Assembly (NCBI RefSeq): GCF_011602365.1
Contig: NZ_JAAONZ010000027.1
Coordinates: forward strand, 1 to 64,000
Length of the DNA: 64,000 bases
Origin: Pseudomaricurvus hydrocarbonicus
GTDB lineage: Bacteria; Pseudomonadota; Gammaproteobacteria; Pseudomonadales; Cellvibrionaceae
Direction: 5' to 3'
The position numbers and the translations under genes are program-made. Below, piece by piece: positions 42,758-53,355 of this stretch (the stretch's first letter is position 1; each line of letters opens with the position of its first letter). The notes beneath the pieces were generated by a model. That model searched no databases. It was not told the origin of the DNA and saw only the letters and a program-made list of their open reading frames with translations.

Positions 42758-45700
42758 TTATTCCTGGCCGTAGTGGGTCTGAAACTCGACTTGCTTGCCT
42801 GACAGTTTTTGTTTCAACTCCCAGGCAATCAGGTAATTGATCGGCACCATCAACAGCGTGACGAAGGTTGCGAAAAGAATCCCAAAAGCCAGTGACACGG
42901 CCATGGGAATCAGGAACTGCGCTTGGGTACTCTGTTCAAACAGCAGCGGCATCAATCCCATAAAGGTGGTCATGGAGGTAAGCATAACGGGTCGAAAGCG
43001 AGCCGCGCCAGCGGTTTGAATAGCCTGCAGAGGCTGAATGCCTTTATGCCGTTGCTGATTGATGTAATCCACCAGCACCAGGCTGTCGTTTACCAGTACC
43101 CCCACCAGAGCCAGAATTCCGAGAATACTGAAAATGGTCAGGTCAATGCCCATCAGCCAGTGACCGGCAAACGCCCCGATGGTGCCAAACGGGATCACCG
43201 ACATGACAATCAACGGCTGCCAATAAGATTTGAAGGGAATGGCCAGCAGACTGTAGATGGCGAATAGCACAAACAACAGGCCATAGGTCAGGCTGCGGAA
43301 AGAATCCGCCTGCTCCCGTGCCTCACCTTCCAGCGAGTAAGAGACGCCTGGGTACTGGTGCAGAACGTCGTCTAGATACAGGCGTAAATCGGCGTTGATC
43401 ACCGTCATGTTCGCAACGCCCTTGTCGATATCGGCCACCACGCTCAAGGTGCGCTTCAGGTCGTTGCGATAGATGGTAGTCGGGCTGGTCCCAGGTACCA
43501 GCTCGACAATTTGGGCAACTGGAATGCTGCGGCCATCGCTGGTGACAATACGGAAGTCCTGCAGGTTGGCAATGGCTTCGCGTTCGGCCAGAGGGAAGCG
43601 AACCATCACCCGGACATCGTCCCGGCCGCGCTGGATTCGCTGGGCCTCGTAGCCATAAAATGCCTCACGCACCTGACGGATGACATCGGACTCGGTGAGG
43701 CCCAGTGCGTAGGCATGGGGTTTTAATTGAATCTGCAACTCCTGTTTGCCGGCGGCCAAACTGTCAGTGATGTCAAAGACACCTTCGTGTTTGGTTAATC
43801 GCTGTTTTACCAGTTCAGAAACCTGCTGCAAATCCTCGCCGTTGTTGCCGCTCAGCTGAACTTCGACCGGATTGCCTATGTGCATCAACTCCGAGCGGAA
43901 GGTGATTTCCTCGGCTCCCGGAATTTCTCCAATCAGAGTGCGCCAGGCACCGACAATTTCCCGATTTGAGGTTTGCAGATGTCGTTCTTCCGGCGGAACG
44001 ATTTCCAGTCGTACACGGCCGGTGCCGGTGCCGCGTTGACCTCTTCCGGCGTTACCGGTGGACGACAAAATGTTCATGACAATCGAGTCACCACTGTCGG
44101 GGTCACGGTACTGGTTTTGAATGGCCATGGCGGCCTCGGTGATGCGTTCAATGTGCTGGTCCGTGACATCAAACGGGGTGCCAGTGGGCATGACCAGTGA
44201 CACAGTGATGGTCTCGGATTCCACCCGCGGGAAAAACACAAAGCGAGACCAGCCGCTGGCGATCAGGGACACAATGACCAGCAGAATACCGATAAACACC
44301 GACAGGGTGGCGTAGCGGTTTTTCAGGCAGTGGGTGAGCAGTGGCCGATAGTAGCGCAGGATCATCGCTTCGAAGCCGTTGGCAAAGTTTTGCTGCCAGC
44401 GACTGAGGCGACCGCTTGAGCGTTTTTTTCCGACTGACAAAAATTTCAGGTGTGCCGGCAGCACAAATTTGGATTCAATCAGGGAAAACAGCAAAATTGG
44501 GATAATGACCACAGCGATATTTTGAAACAACACTCCCCTGGGGCCTTCAATCATGGCCATGGGGATAAACGCCGCGACGGTGGTCAGTACCCCGAAGGTG
44601 ACCGGTGCGGCCACTTCCTGGGTGCCCACAATCGCGGCGTATTCCCCGTCTTCGGCATTTTGCAGATGCCGGTAGACGTTTTCTCCGGTGACAATGGCGT
44701 CATCCACCACAATGCCCAGCACCAGGATAAAGCCGAACAGGCTCATTTGATTGAGGGTAATGCCAAAGAAGGGCATGACGATAAAAGCCCCCATGAAACT
44801 GACCGGGATCCCGATAAAGACCCACAGCGCTACGGAGGGTCGCAGGAACAGGGTCAGTAACGCCAACACCAGAATACCGCCCTGAAGTGCGCTGGTGCCG
44901 AGGGTTTCCAGGCGGCTTTTGACAATCTTGGATTTATCTCGCCAGGTAGAGACTTCCAGCCCGTTTGGCAGTTGGTCCTGCTGATCGGCAACGTACTGCT
45001 TGACCTTGGTGGCGACATCGATGGCGCTTTGGCTGCCGACGCGAAACACTTCGATCATGGCCGCTGGACGACCATTGAAACGGCTGCGCATGGGGTCTTC
45101 GGTAAAGGCGTCTTTTACTGTGGCAATGTCACCGACACGCACAATGCTGCCATCGGGGTTGGTGGCCACCACGATATTTTCAAACTGGGGGCGATTGTAA
45201 GCCTGTCCTTTAAGGCGGATAAGGACTTCACCGCCGGAGGTTTTGACATTGCCGGCAGACAGATCGAGCGAGCTGTTGTTGACGGCATTGGCCACGTCGG
45301 ACAGTTGCAAGCTGTATTGGCGCAAGCGATCCTGAGGCACTTCAATGGCAATTTCATAATCGCGTACATCGTCAAGCTCCACCTGGGTAATCCCCGGGAT
45401 CTGCAACAAATCATCGCGTACCCGTTCGGCCTGCAGGCGGATTTCCTTTTCGGTGAGATTGCCGGCAACCGCCACACTGATCACATCACGGGTCCAGATA
45501 TCCAGGCTGATGACCGGTTTTTCGGCTTCAGAGGGGAACGTGTTAATGGCATCCACGCGGGTTTTGACATCGTTCAGCAGTTCGCGAGGGTCGTAGCCAC
45601 TGTCGACTTCAATATCGACAGAGGCCCCGCCTTCGCTGGAGCGGCTGCTGATTTTTTTGATGCCTTCCAGATCCTGGACGGCTTCTTCCACCCGAATGGC

Positions 45701-45886
45701 GACTGACTGTTCGGCTTCTTCCGGGGTCGAGCCTCGCAGAGAGACATCCACGGCAATTCGGTCGCTGCCCATCGTGGGAAAGATTTCCAGCGGAATCCGG
45801 GTTTGCAATGAAAACAGACCCATAAACAGCAGCAGCACCATCAACAGGTTGGCCGCCACATGGTTGCGGGTAAACCAGGCAATCAT
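42758..45886 (-). CDS. RND efflux permease (HAE1 / AcrB-like)
   Basis: A 1042-residue inner-membrane proton-driven pump. The proton-relay aspartate pair is in LGIVVDDAIVTGENVYRHL (helix 4), and the helix 10-11 region has LVGVLVNDSLVLVDYINQQR. N-terminal features: FTRNHVAANLLMVLLLFMG and RIPLEIFPTM. This branch of the family is common in marine Proteobacteria and usually handles hydrophobic toxins, but the substrate is not readable. Its start overlaps the adaptor stop by ATGA; it is the last gene of the operon. Confidence 0.93.
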   Translation of the reverse strand: MIAWFTRNHVAANLLMVLLLFMGLFSLQTRIPLEIFPTMGSDRIAVDVSLRGSTPEEAEQSVAIRVEEAVQDLEGIKKISSRSSEGGASVDIEVDSGYDPRELLNDVKTRVDAINTFPSEAEKPVISLDIWTRDVISVAVAGNLTEKEIRLQAERVRDDLLQIPGITQVELDDVRDYEIAIEVPQDRLRQYSLQLSDVANAVNNSSLDLSAGNVKTSGGEVLIRLKGQAYNRPQFENIVVATNPDGSIVRVGDIATVKDAFTEDPMRSRFNGRPAAMIEVFRVGSQSAIDVATKVKQYVADQQDQLPNGLEVSTWRDKSKIVKSRLETLGTSALQGGILVLALLTLFLRPSVALWVFIGIPVSFMGAFIVMPFFGITLNQMSLFGFILVLGIVVDDAIVTGENVYRHLQNAEDGEYAAIVGTQEVAAPVTFGVLTTVAAFIPMAMIEGPRGVLFQNIAVVIIPILLFSLIESKFVLPAHLKFLSVGKKRSSGRLSRWQQNFANGFEAMILRYYRPLLTHCLKNRYATLSVFIGILLVIVSLIASGWSRFVFFPRVESETITVSLVMPTGTPFDVTDQHIERITEAAMAIQNQYRDPDSGDSIVMNILSSTGNAGRGQRGTGTGRVRLEIVPPEERHLQTSNREIVGAWRTLIGEIPGAEEITFRSELMHIGNPVEVQLSGNNGEDLQQVSELVKQRLTKHEGVFDITDSLAAGKQELQIQLKPHAYALGLTESDVIRQVREAFYGYEAQRIQRGRDDVRVMVRFPLAEREAIANLQDFRIVTSDGRSIPVAQIVELVPGTSPTTIYRNDLKRTLSVVADIDKGVANMTVINADLRLYLDDVLHQYPGVSYSLEGEAREQADSFRSLTYGLLFVLFAIYSLLAIPFKSYWQPLIVMSVIPFGTIGAFAGHWLMGIDLTIFSILGILALVGVLVNDSLVLVDYINQQRHKGIQPLQAIQTAGAARFRPVMLTSMTTFMGLMPLLFEQSTQAQFLIPMAVSLAFGILFATFVTLLMVPINYLIAWELKQKLSGKQVEFQTHYGQE

Positions 45887-47151
45887 GGCTGCTCTCCTGC
45901 GGCATTATGTTGCGAGTTGCCATTCGCTGCCTGCAGGGTGGGGGAGACGTCACTGGTGTCGGACTCTGGCTTCTGCTGCATTACCGAGACCAGGGTTCCA
46001 CTGGTGACTTGACCCAGCGGCGAAACGATGACTTCACTGCCGGGAGTTAACCCCTGGCTGATGACGGCTTGTTCGGACGTTTGGAAGCTCAAAGCAACGT
46101 TGCGACGTTGCAAGGCGCCATTTTCAATGACGTATAAATAACTGCCTTGATAGACGCTGCTGGCGGGAACCACCAGGGCATTTTTTACGGTTTTTCCATC
46201 AATACGGGCGGTGACGTATTGACCGATTTTGAGCGGGGTCTTGTCGCTCTGTGCCACCGCAAACGGATCTTGAATCTGGGCCACTACATACAATTGATGG
46301 CTGTTTTCATCGATGGCGGCTTCAGTGCGAACAATTTTCCCCTGCCATTGCTGATGTTCTCCCAAATCACTTTCAATCATGACATCGGGATACTCTTCGG
46401 GGGATACCGCGAGACCGCGATAGTTTTCCGGTAAATTGATCATGGCCAACTCGCTGTTTTTCAGCGGTAGGCGAATTTCAACGACGTCAGTGGCAAAAAT
46501 TTCAGCCAGCTGAGAATTGCTGTTCACAAATTGCCCCAGATCGACCATCGCCGATTTTACCCGGCCGTTGTAGGGGGCGCGAATACGAGTTCGTTCGAGG
46601 TCAAGCTGGGCCTTTTCAAAATTGGCCTGAGCGGAAAAAAGCTGGGCTTGTGCCGCGGCCAGCTGGGGCTTACGCAGGACAAGATCGGAAGCGGGCTCGC
46701 CGTCGCCCAGACGTTGCCAGTCTTTTTGTGCCTGATGGGAGCGGGCCTTTTCTTCTTCCAGGCTTAACTGCGCCTGCAGCAGTTCAGATTTGGCCACTTT
46801 GGCGGCAGCCTGATAGTCGCGATCATCTATCTGAACCAGGACATCCCCTTTGTTGAAAAAGCCACCGTCGCGAAATATCGGGTTGACTTCAATAATGACG
46901 CCATTGACCTGAGAGACTAATAAGCTCTGTGTTCTGGGTTGGACGCTACCAAAACTGGACAGTTTGAATTGAAATTCAGTCGGTTGAACGACCTGGCTGT
47001 TCACTTTGATCAACGGCTTGGCGGGGGCTGTGTGTCGCTTGGGGCTGGGACCGTTGTTGGCAATAACGATAGCGAGTAATAGAAAGCCCCCAAGTACGGC
47101 GGCAGCGGTTAACAGTTGTTTGCGTTTGACTTCCATTGACTCAGGTCTCAT
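45883..47151 (-). CDS. RND efflux periplasmic adaptor (membrane fusion protein)
   Basis: A 422-residue adaptor. N-terminal anchor (about 12-28); the barrel-sandwich parts GVIIEVNPIFRDGGFFNKGDVLVQIDD and RTRIRAPYNGRVKSAMVDLGQFV flank a helical hairpin (about 115-180). Beta-barrel and membrane-proximal domains follow. It links the permease to the outer-membrane channel. Start 47151 gives a 4-base overlap with the outer-membrane gene; Met6 (47136) is an alternative. Confidence 0.92.
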   Translation of the reverse strand: MRPESMEVKRKQLLTAAAVLGGFLLLAIVIANNGPSPKRHTAPAKPLIKVNSQVVQPTEFQFKLSSFGSVQPRTQSLLVSQVNGVIIEVNPIFRDGGFFNKGDVLVQIDDRDYQAAAKVAKSELLQAQLSLEEEKARSHQAQKDWQRLGDGEPASDLVLRKPQLAAAQAQLFSAQANFEKAQLDLERTRIRAPYNGRVKSAMVDLGQFVNSNSQLAEIFATDVVEIRLPLKNSELAMINLPENYRGLAVSPEEYPDVMIESDLGEHQQWQGKIVRTEAAIDENSHQLYVVAQIQDPFAVAQSDKTPLKIGQYVTARIDGKTVKNALVVPASSVYQGSYLYVIENGALQRRNVALSFQTSEQAVISQGLTPGSEVIVSPLGQVTSGTLVSVMQQKPESDTSDVSPTLQAANGNSQHNAAGEQP

Positions 47152-48674
47152 CGATAATCGCCGCCAAGGGCTAAAAACAGGCTGATGCGGTTTTGCAGCA
47201 GTTGATTGCGTATGCTGACGTAAGTGTTCTGCGCGTTGAAGGCCCGGCGCTGGGCTTCCAGCACCGAAGTGTAGTCCTGTAAGCCTTGTCGATACTCTTC
47301 AAACGCTAATTCTTCGGCGGCCTCAGCCAGTTCCTTGGCGCTGCGCACTTGCTGCAGCTGAGCTTTGAGAGAGGACTCATTGGTAATGGCCTGTTCTACT
47401 TCACTGAAAGCCGTGTGCAGTGTTTTTAGATATTGTTGTTCCTTTTGTTGGACGATGGCGAGCTGCTGTTGTTCCTGAGCTTTTAAACGACCGCCGGCAA
47501 ACAGTGGCTGGCTCAAATTGCCTAACAGATTCCAGGCGAGGGAAGCCGGATCAAACAGCTGGTCGAACTCATCGCTGGAATCCCCCACGCTGCCAGTCAG
47601 TCGAAAGGAGGGGAAGCGCGCCTTGTGTGCAGCGGCGAGGTCTTTATCACTGGCTAGCAGTTCCAGAAAACTGGCTTGCAGGTCATAGCGGTGACGTACG
47701 GTTTGGGCGTTAAGCGCCTCGGTATCCAGCGCGGTCAAGGGGGGCAGTTGCCATGAGTAATTGGCAAGGTCAGGCAGTGCTCCCGAGGGGTACTGCCCGG
47801 ACAACAACTGCAATTGACGGATGGCGTCGATTTCAATGGCTTGTTGCAGCAGCAGGTTGCTGCGCTCGCCGGCCAGGTCCGTGCGTGCCAAATACACATC
47901 AAGAGCGGCGTTAATCCCCTGTCGGTAGCCACTCTGGATAACGTCGAGGTTGGTGCTCAGATTGTCGACCCGCTCCTGAAACAACTTGGTGAGCAGGTGT
48001 TGTGTGGTGACGTTGTACCAGGCTCTGGCCACTTGTGCCGCGATGGACAGGCGTGAGCTGTCGAACAGGGCCTGTTCGGCTTGCCAGCGATAATCGGCGG
48101 CGTCCAGGCTATCGCCCAATTTCCCCCAAAGGTCGACTTCCCAGGCGATGTCCACGCCGGCCTGAAAGTTGTTGCGGTATTGGGAGGCGTTGGAGGAAGT
48201 ATTGGCATCGGTCGTACCTGCCGTGCGATTGTTTTTCTGGCGCTGACCGTTCAGTCCCAGATCCATCGATGGCCACAACGGGGCTCCGGCAATGCGGCGC
48301 TGTTGCTGGGCGGCTTCCACTCTGGCTTTGGCTTCCAGCAAGTCAAAGTTGTTGCCGATGGCGTTGTCGACCCAGCGAGTCAGCAAGGGGTCCTGAAAGC
48401 TCTCAACCCACCGGGTTGGGGGGGCTAACTCGTCGGCTGAGAGCTTATTGACCAGCGCAGCATCTGCAGTGGACTCTTGCTTGACGGAATTGAGTGGCTC
48501 GGTGGCGTCGGGCTGTTCAGCTGGAGGCAGAAATTCAAAAGGCGCTTGCTGTTGCGTCTCTGTGGTGATCGCGACGGTTGAACAGCCTGACAACAGCAGA
48601 AAGCTGATGATTGACGCTCTCTTAATCAACTCCCTCTGGAGCGCAAATGGGAACAGCGAAGGTACAGTATTCAC
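47148..48674 (-). CDS. RND efflux outer-membrane lipoprotein (NodT/OprM type)
   Basis: A 508-residue channel protein. Lipobox L28-S29-G30-C31 anchors it to the outer membrane; two OEP repeats follow, with DLLEAKARVEAAQQQRRIAGAPLWP at the first and FSEVEQAITNES plus EEYRQGLQDYTSVLEAQR at the second. The first codon would be GTG with no clear ribosome site, so the true start could lie a few codons in. It is the first gene of the three-gene RND operon (outer-membrane channel, adaptor, permease; each overlapping the next by 4 bases). Confidence 0.9.
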   Translation of the reverse strand: MNTVPSLFPFALQRELIKRASIISFLLLSGCSTVAITTETQQQAPFEFLPPAEQPDATEPLNSVKQESTADAALVNKLSADELAPPTRWVESFQDPLLTRWVDNAIGNNFDLLEAKARVEAAQQQRRIAGAPLWPSMDLGLNGQRQKNNRTAGTTDANTSSNASQYRNNFQAGVDIAWEVDLWGKLGDSLDAADYRWQAEQALFDSSRLSIAAQVARAWYNVTTQHLLTKLFQERVDNLSTNLDVIQSGYRQGINAALDVYLARTDLAGERSNLLLQQAIEIDAIRQLQLLSGQYPSGALPDLANYSWQLPPLTALDTEALNAQTVRHRYDLQASFLELLASDKDLAAAHKARFPSFRLTGSVGDSSDEFDQLFDPASLAWNLLGNLSQPLFAGGRLKAQEQQQLAIVQQKEQQYLKTLHTAFSEVEQAITNESSLKAQLQQVRSAKELAEAAEELAFEEYRQGLQDYTSVLEAQRRAFNAQNTYVSIRNQLLQNRISLFLALGGDYR

Positions 48675-49030
48675 AAATCAATGGTCGTCACAGTTAATGA
48701 ATGAGATCAAGACTTCTGGCTCAGGTAAAAATAACCTGGTCAGACCGAACAATATTAATGACGAAAGAGGTTACTGTTTTTTGATCGAGAAGTCTTGCGT
48801 GGCCACGGGCATTTACAATGGTTAACGTTTGTAACGAATTTGTCGCAAAAGGTGTCAGTTTTAGGATGAATCGGTTACGTCTATCCCGTTGATTCAGGAA
48901 TTGGCATACGATTTTACTGTTACCTTGAGCCGTTTTTTGGGAAAATAGCCGACCATTTTAGTCAGGTTTGCGCTGGCTTAAATAACGTCTCTACAAAAGA
49001 CGGTCAAATCATTATTAAGGTTGTATCGCT
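48675..49030. other. Divergent promoter region of the RND operon and ygiQ
   Basis: About 355 bases separating two divergent genes. No TetR, MarR or other regulator gene adjoins the efflux operon, and I see no striking palindrome. AAGG lies 12 bases before ygiQ. Confidence 0.4.
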
Positions 49031-51328
49031 ATGTCCCGCCCCCTTGCCAAACCTATAGAGGCTTCCCCTCTGTTCGGATACCCCAAATACTGGGCCGAAT
49101 GCTATGGCACGGCGCCATATTTACCCATGAGTCGACAAGAAATGGACGACCTTGGCTGGGACAGCTGCGATATTATCATCGTTTGCGGTGACGCCTATGT
49201 AGACCACCCCAGTTTTGGGATGGCGGTGATGGGACGTTTCCTGGAGGCACAGGGCTTTCGGGTGGGGATCATTGCCCAGCCGGATTGGCGCAGTGCGGAG
49301 GCCTTTAAAGCCCTCGGTAAGCCAAACCTCTTTTTTGGCGTGTCCGCGGGTAACATGGATTCCATGATTAACCGCTATACCGCTGATTTGAAGGTGCGCA
49401 ACGACGACGCCTATACCCCGGACGGAGCGCCGGGCAAACGGCCGGACAGGGCGGTGACGGTTTACAGCCAGCGCTGTAAAGAAGCTTATAAAGATGTACC
49501 TATTGTCTTAGGCGGTATTGAAGCCAGTTTGCGCCGAATTGCCCAGTACGATTACTGGAGCGATGAAGTGCGCCGCTCGGTGCTGATCGACGCCACGGGG
49601 GATATCCTGCTTTACGGCAATGCCGAGCGCGCCATTGCCGAAGTGGCTCATGAATTGGCACTGGGCAAATCGATCAACGACCTTAAGGATATCCGCGGTA
49701 CTGCGGTCATGCGCAGCACGGTGCCGTCCGGTTGGACCGAAATCGATTCTACCCGTATTGATTGGCCGCAACATGTGGATGAGATTTCCAACCCTTACGA
49801 ATTTGATTCGAAAGAGGACGGCTCCTGTGCGAAGAAGGATGAGCTGGACGAGGCGGAAGAGCAGCCGGTGCGCATTATTCCCATGCCACTGCAGGGAAAA
49901 AGCGTTTGGGATATGGAAAATACCTATATCCGCTTGCCGTCGTTTGAAAAGGTGAGTAAAGACGCGATCCTGTATTCCCACGCCTCCCGAGTGTTGCATC
50001 AGGAGTCTAACCCCCACAACGCCCGGGTGCTGGTGCAAAAGCACGGCAATCGTGAGCTGTGGGTGAACCCGCCACCGATCCCTCTGGAAACGGAAGAAAT
50101 GGATGGCGTGTTTGCGCTGCCGTATCAGCGTCGTCCGCACCCGAGCTATGGCGAAGCGAAAATTCCCGCCTACGACATGATCAAAACCTCCGTCAATATT
50201 ATGCGCGGTTGTTTTGGCGGGTGTACATTTTGTTCGATCACCGAGCACGAGGGGCGGGTGATTCAGAGCCGTTCGCAAGAGTCGGTTCTCAAGGAAATTG
50301 AAGCCATTACGGAAACGGTTCCGGGCTTTACCGGCACCATTTCGGATTTGGGCGGGCCCACCGCCAATATGTATCACCTCAACTGTAAGGATCCGGTCAT
50401 TCATGCCAACTGCCGGAGACTGTCCTGTGTGTTTCCCACCATTTGTAAAAATTTGGTGACGGACCACAGCCAGACCACGCAGCTGTATCGAAAAGCCCGC
50501 CAAATCAAGGGCGTTAAGCGGGTGGCGATCGCGTCCGGCCTGCGTTACGACCTGGCGGTCCGGGATCCGGAATACGTCAAGGAGTTGGTGACTCACCACG
50601 TCGGCGGCTACCTGAAAATTGCCCCGGAACACAGTGAGATGGGCACCTTGAACAAGATGATGAAGCCGGGTATGGACACCTATTATGACTTCAAGCGCAT
50701 GTTCGACAAATACTCAAAAGAAGCCGGAAAAGAGCAATATTTGATCCCGTATTTCATTGCCGCACACCCGGGCTGTGAAGATGAGGACATGCTGAACTTG
50801 TCCTTGTGGTTGAAGAAAAACAAATTCCGCGTGGATCAGGTACAGACGTTCTATCCCTCGCCAATGTCTCTGGCAACGGCCATGTACCATTCTGAGCGGG
50901 ACCCCTTGCACAAGCTCAGCTACAAGAGCAAGAAGATCTATATTCCACGCAAGCTGGAGCAGCGTCGCACGCAAAAGGCCTTTTTGCGCTATCACGACCC
51001 CAAGAACTGGGCGTTTCTGCGCAAAGCGCTGCTGGACATGAACCGCAAAGACCTGATTGGGGATGGCGCCAACCACCTGGTGCCTTGGGAAGACCGGGTG
51101 CCGGGGCGTAAAGGCAATAATTATAAGGGATATAACAAAGCCATTGGCTCTCAGGGGCGCAGTGCCTCGGACGGGCAGGAGCGTCAGGCTGGCGGCGGTA
51201 AAACCCTTCGCTCCACGGACAGTCGCCGTCCCAAGACGGATGGCGTGTCGGCCAAGACTCATCAAACGACAACGCTTCGCAAGCCAAAAGGTCAGGGGGG
51301 CCGCGGAGCCAAGGGCCGCCGTCGCTAG
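49031..51328 (+). CDS. YgiQ family radical SAM protein
   Basis: A 765-residue iron-sulfur enzyme. The radical-SAM cluster motif is Cys394-x3-Cys398-x2-Cys401 (CFGGCTFCS). An N-terminal UPF0313 region includes [23 protein letters not shown] and [18 protein letters not shown], and SAM-domain parts include [10 protein letters not shown] and KIAPEHSE. The C-terminal about 65 residues are basic, Gly/Lys/Arg/Ser/Thr-rich and probably disordered (ends [10 protein letters not shown]). The biochemical role of the family is unsettled. Confidence 0.93.
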   Translation: MSRPLAKPIEASPLFGYPKYWAECYGTAPYLPMSRQEMDDLGWDSCDIIIVCGDAYVDHPSFGMAVMGRFLEAQGFRVGIIAQPDWRSAEAFKALGKPNLFFGVSAGNMDSMINRYTADLKVRNDDAYTPDGAPGKRPDRAVTVYSQRCKEAYKDVPIVLGGIEASLRRIAQYDYWSDEVRRSVLIDATGDILLYGNAERAIAEVAHELALGKSINDLKDIRGTAVMRSTVPSGWTEIDSTRIDWPQHVDEISNPYEFDSKEDGSCAKKDELDEAEEQPVRIIPMPLQGKSVWDMENTYIRLPSFEKVSKDAILYSHASRVLHQESNPHNARVLVQKHGNRELWVNPPPIPLETEEMDGVFALPYQRRPHPSYGEAKIPAYDMIKTSVNIMRGCFGGCTFCSITEHEGRVIQSRSQESVLKEIEAITETVPGFTGTISDLGGPTANMYHLNCKDPVIHANCRRLSCVFPTICKNLVTDHSQTTQLYRKARQIKGVKRVAIASGLRYDLAVRDPEYVKELVTHHVGGYLKIAPEHSEMGTLNKMMKPGMDTYYDFKRMFDKYSKEAGKEQYLIPYFIAAHPGCEDEDMLNLSLWLKKNKFRVDQVQTFYPSPMSLATAMYHSERDPLHKLSYKSKKIYIPRKLEQRRTQKAFLRYHDPKNWAFLRKALLDMNRKDLIGDGANHLVPWEDRVPGRKGNNYKGYNKAIGSQGRSASDGQERQAGGGKTLRSTDSRRPKTDGVSAKTHQTTTLRKPKGQGGRGAKGRRR

Positions 51329-51456
51329 CGCACCAGCGTTTTGAATCAGAGATAAAGAATCTGAGCCTTTCATGGTTAAGGGCCCAGATTCTTTAAGATT
51401 ACAGGCTCGTGTACGGGTCCTTTTCCGATCCATTCTTAACTATCAGCAGATCATTC

Positions 51457-52446
51457 ATGTCAGATTCTTCCCTACCTCGTTCCTATTCTCTCGACTGGGC
51501 TTATGCCTACGGTGAACCACCGGTGTCCGGGCTTTTTCGCCGCACCCCGGAAGATTTTCAGGTGGTGGAAAACCTGGGCTTTGAGCTCACCGGACAGGGA
51601 GAGCATGTCTACCTGCACATTGAGAAGCGGGGCGAGAACACCGATTGGCTGGCCCGCCAGATCGCCCGTCTGGCGGGTGTGCAAAATCACGATGTGGGTT
51701 ATGCCGGTTTGAAGGATCGCCATGCGGTAACGCGTCAGTGGTTCAGTGTCTACTTTCCCAAAGGCACAGAGCCCGACTGGTCGGAGCTGGAGGCAGACAC
51801 TATCCGTATTCTGGCGGTAACCCGCCACAGCCAAAAGCTGCGCCGGGGCGCTCATCAAAGCAATCATTTCTGTATCCGCTTGCATGAGTTGAGTGGCGAT
51901 TTGGCGGCGCTCTCTGAGCGTTTACAGCAAGTGACTGCCGGGGTGCCGAATTACTTTGGTTTGCAGCGTTTCGGTCATGACGGTAACAATCTTGCGGAAG
52001 CTAACCGTATTTTGGTGGACGGGGGGCGCATTGCAAATCGCCAGAAGCGCGGCATGATGTTGTCGGCCGCTCGCTCTTATCTGTTTAATCAAGTGCTGAG
52101 TGAACGCATTAAAGCGGCCTCCTGGACCGGTGCGCTGGAAGGCGATGTGACCACTGCAGAGGGGGAGGGCACCGGCCCGCTATGGGGGCGAGGGCGTGCG
52201 CTGGTCTCCGGGGCTTGCCTGGCGCTTGAAAACCGTGTTTTAGGTGATCTGGCGGCGTGGTGTGATGGGCTGGAGCATGTGGGCTTGTCGCAGGAGCGAC
52301 GCCCGTTGTTGTTGGTGCCGCAACAATTCGGCAGTACACTCGAGGGAAGTTCTCTGGAAGTTACTTTTTCACTGCCGCCGGGTACCTATGCCACGGCGGT
52401 ACTGCGTGAGATTTCTCAGTTGGTCGAGGTGAAATCTCCAAGTTGA
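51457..52446 (+). CDS. truD: tRNA pseudouridine(13) synthase
   Basis: Converts uridine 13 of tRNA-Glu to pseudouridine. A 329-residue protein with catalytic Asp87 in GYAGLKDRHAVTRQWFSV and further TruD blocks RRGAHQSNHFCIRL, VPNYFGLQRFG and RSYLFNQVLSERI. The start at 51457 is chosen because family proteins begin shortly before 'DWAYAYGEP'; the frame extends 16 codons upstream without a match. In Pseudomonas-like genomes surE and pcm follow; here pcm follows directly. Confidence 0.94.
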   Translation: MSDSSLPRSYSLDWAYAYGEPPVSGLFRRTPEDFQVVENLGFELTGQGEHVYLHIEKRGENTDWLARQIARLAGVQNHDVGYAGLKDRHAVTRQWFSVYFPKGTEPDWSELEADTIRILAVTRHSQKLRRGAHQSNHFCIRLHELSGDLAALSERLQQVTAGVPNYFGLQRFGHDGNNLAEANRILVDGGRIANRQKRGMMLSAARSYLFNQVLSERIKAASWTGALEGDVTTAEGEGTGPLWGRGRALVSGACLALENRVLGDLAAWCDGLEHVGLSQERRPLLLVPQQFGSTLEGSSLEVTFSLPPGTYATAVLREISQLVEVKSPS

Positions 52447-52607
52447 AAGAGATGTCAGGACTAGAGGATATGGTATAGTTCTTGGCTTGGGTGGATGTTG
52501 GGGTTGTATTTGTCTGCCGATTTACGGTTTATAAAGCGATCAGCGCTTTTTCATGCTGTCATTACTGGGGGAAAAGGGTGAGCAGCCTGCAACTACAAGG
52601 TATAGGA

Positions 52608-53249
52608 ATGACCTCGCAACGGACGAGGCAACGACTGGTTGACCGGTTAATCGAGCAGGGGGTCACCAATCCACAGGTATTGGATGTGATGGGGGATACA
52701 CCCCGCCATATCTTTCTTGATGAAGCACTTTCTCATAGAGCTTATGAGGATACTTCTCTTCCCATTGGCTACGGTCAGACGCTCTCTCAGCCTTATATCG
52801 TGGCCCGCATGACCGAAATCCTGCTGGGTGCAGGCGGTAAACTGGAACGGGTACTGGAAGTCGGTACTGGTTCAGGTTATCAGACCAGTGTGTTAGCTCA
52901 ATTAGTCTCTCACGTATACAGTGTTGAGCGGATTAAACCGCTGCAGGATAAAGCTCGCGACCGCTTGCGCAAGATAGGCCTGCGCAACGTGGAGCTTAGG
53001 CACGCCGATGGCGGTTATGGCTGGCCGGAGCGGGGGCCTTTTGATGGGATTCTCAGTACCGCTGCGCCGCGTGAGGTACCGTCAGAACTGTTGGCGCAGT
53101 TGGCGCCCAATGGGGTGCTAGTGATTCCGGTGGGTGCCGCTACACAAGAACTGCGGATGATCATTCGCGACGGTGAGAGTGATAAGTTTATTACTCAGGT
53201 GCTGGAGCCCGTGAAATTTGTGCCCCTGTTGTCCGGTGTGACTCGTTAA
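52608..53249 (+). CDS. pcm: Protein-L-isoaspartate O-methyltransferase
   Basis: Repairs isoaspartyl damage in aged proteins using SAM. A 213-residue protein at ATG 52608 (AAGG seven bases upstream); GTG 52578 with a GGGGG stretch before it is an alternative, giving an extra [10 protein letters not shown] that many relatives share. Key parts: [44 protein letters not shown], the SAM loop [16 protein letters not shown], and the closing [10 protein letters not shown]. It belongs with the stationary-phase set nlpD-rpoS downstream. Confidence 0.93.
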   Translation: MTSQRTRQRLVDRLIEQGVTNPQVLDVMGDTPRHIFLDEALSHRAYEDTSLPIGYGQTLSQPYIVARMTEILLGAGGKLERVLEVGTGSGYQTSVLAQLVSHVYSVERIKPLQDKARDRLRKIGLRNVELRHADGGYGWPERGPFDGILSTAAPREVPSELLAQLAPNGVLVIPVGAATQELRMIIRDGESDKFITQVLEPVKFVPLLSGVTR

Positions 53250-53260
53250 TGCCAGGCGCA

Positions 53261-53300
53261 GTTCGTCATTTAACAAAGCAGTACGTCATTTAACAATACA
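53261..53300 (+). repeat. 20-bp tandem duplication after pcm
   Basis: Two adjoining 20-base units (53261-53280, 53281-53300) share 17 positions around CGTCATTTAACAA. They lie in the pcm to DUF368 gap, which is otherwise featureless. Confidence 0.6.
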
Positions 53301-53355
53301 GGTCTCGTCAATCATTCACTCCGTTCAGCATCCGCAATGGCGTGATTGACGCAGC

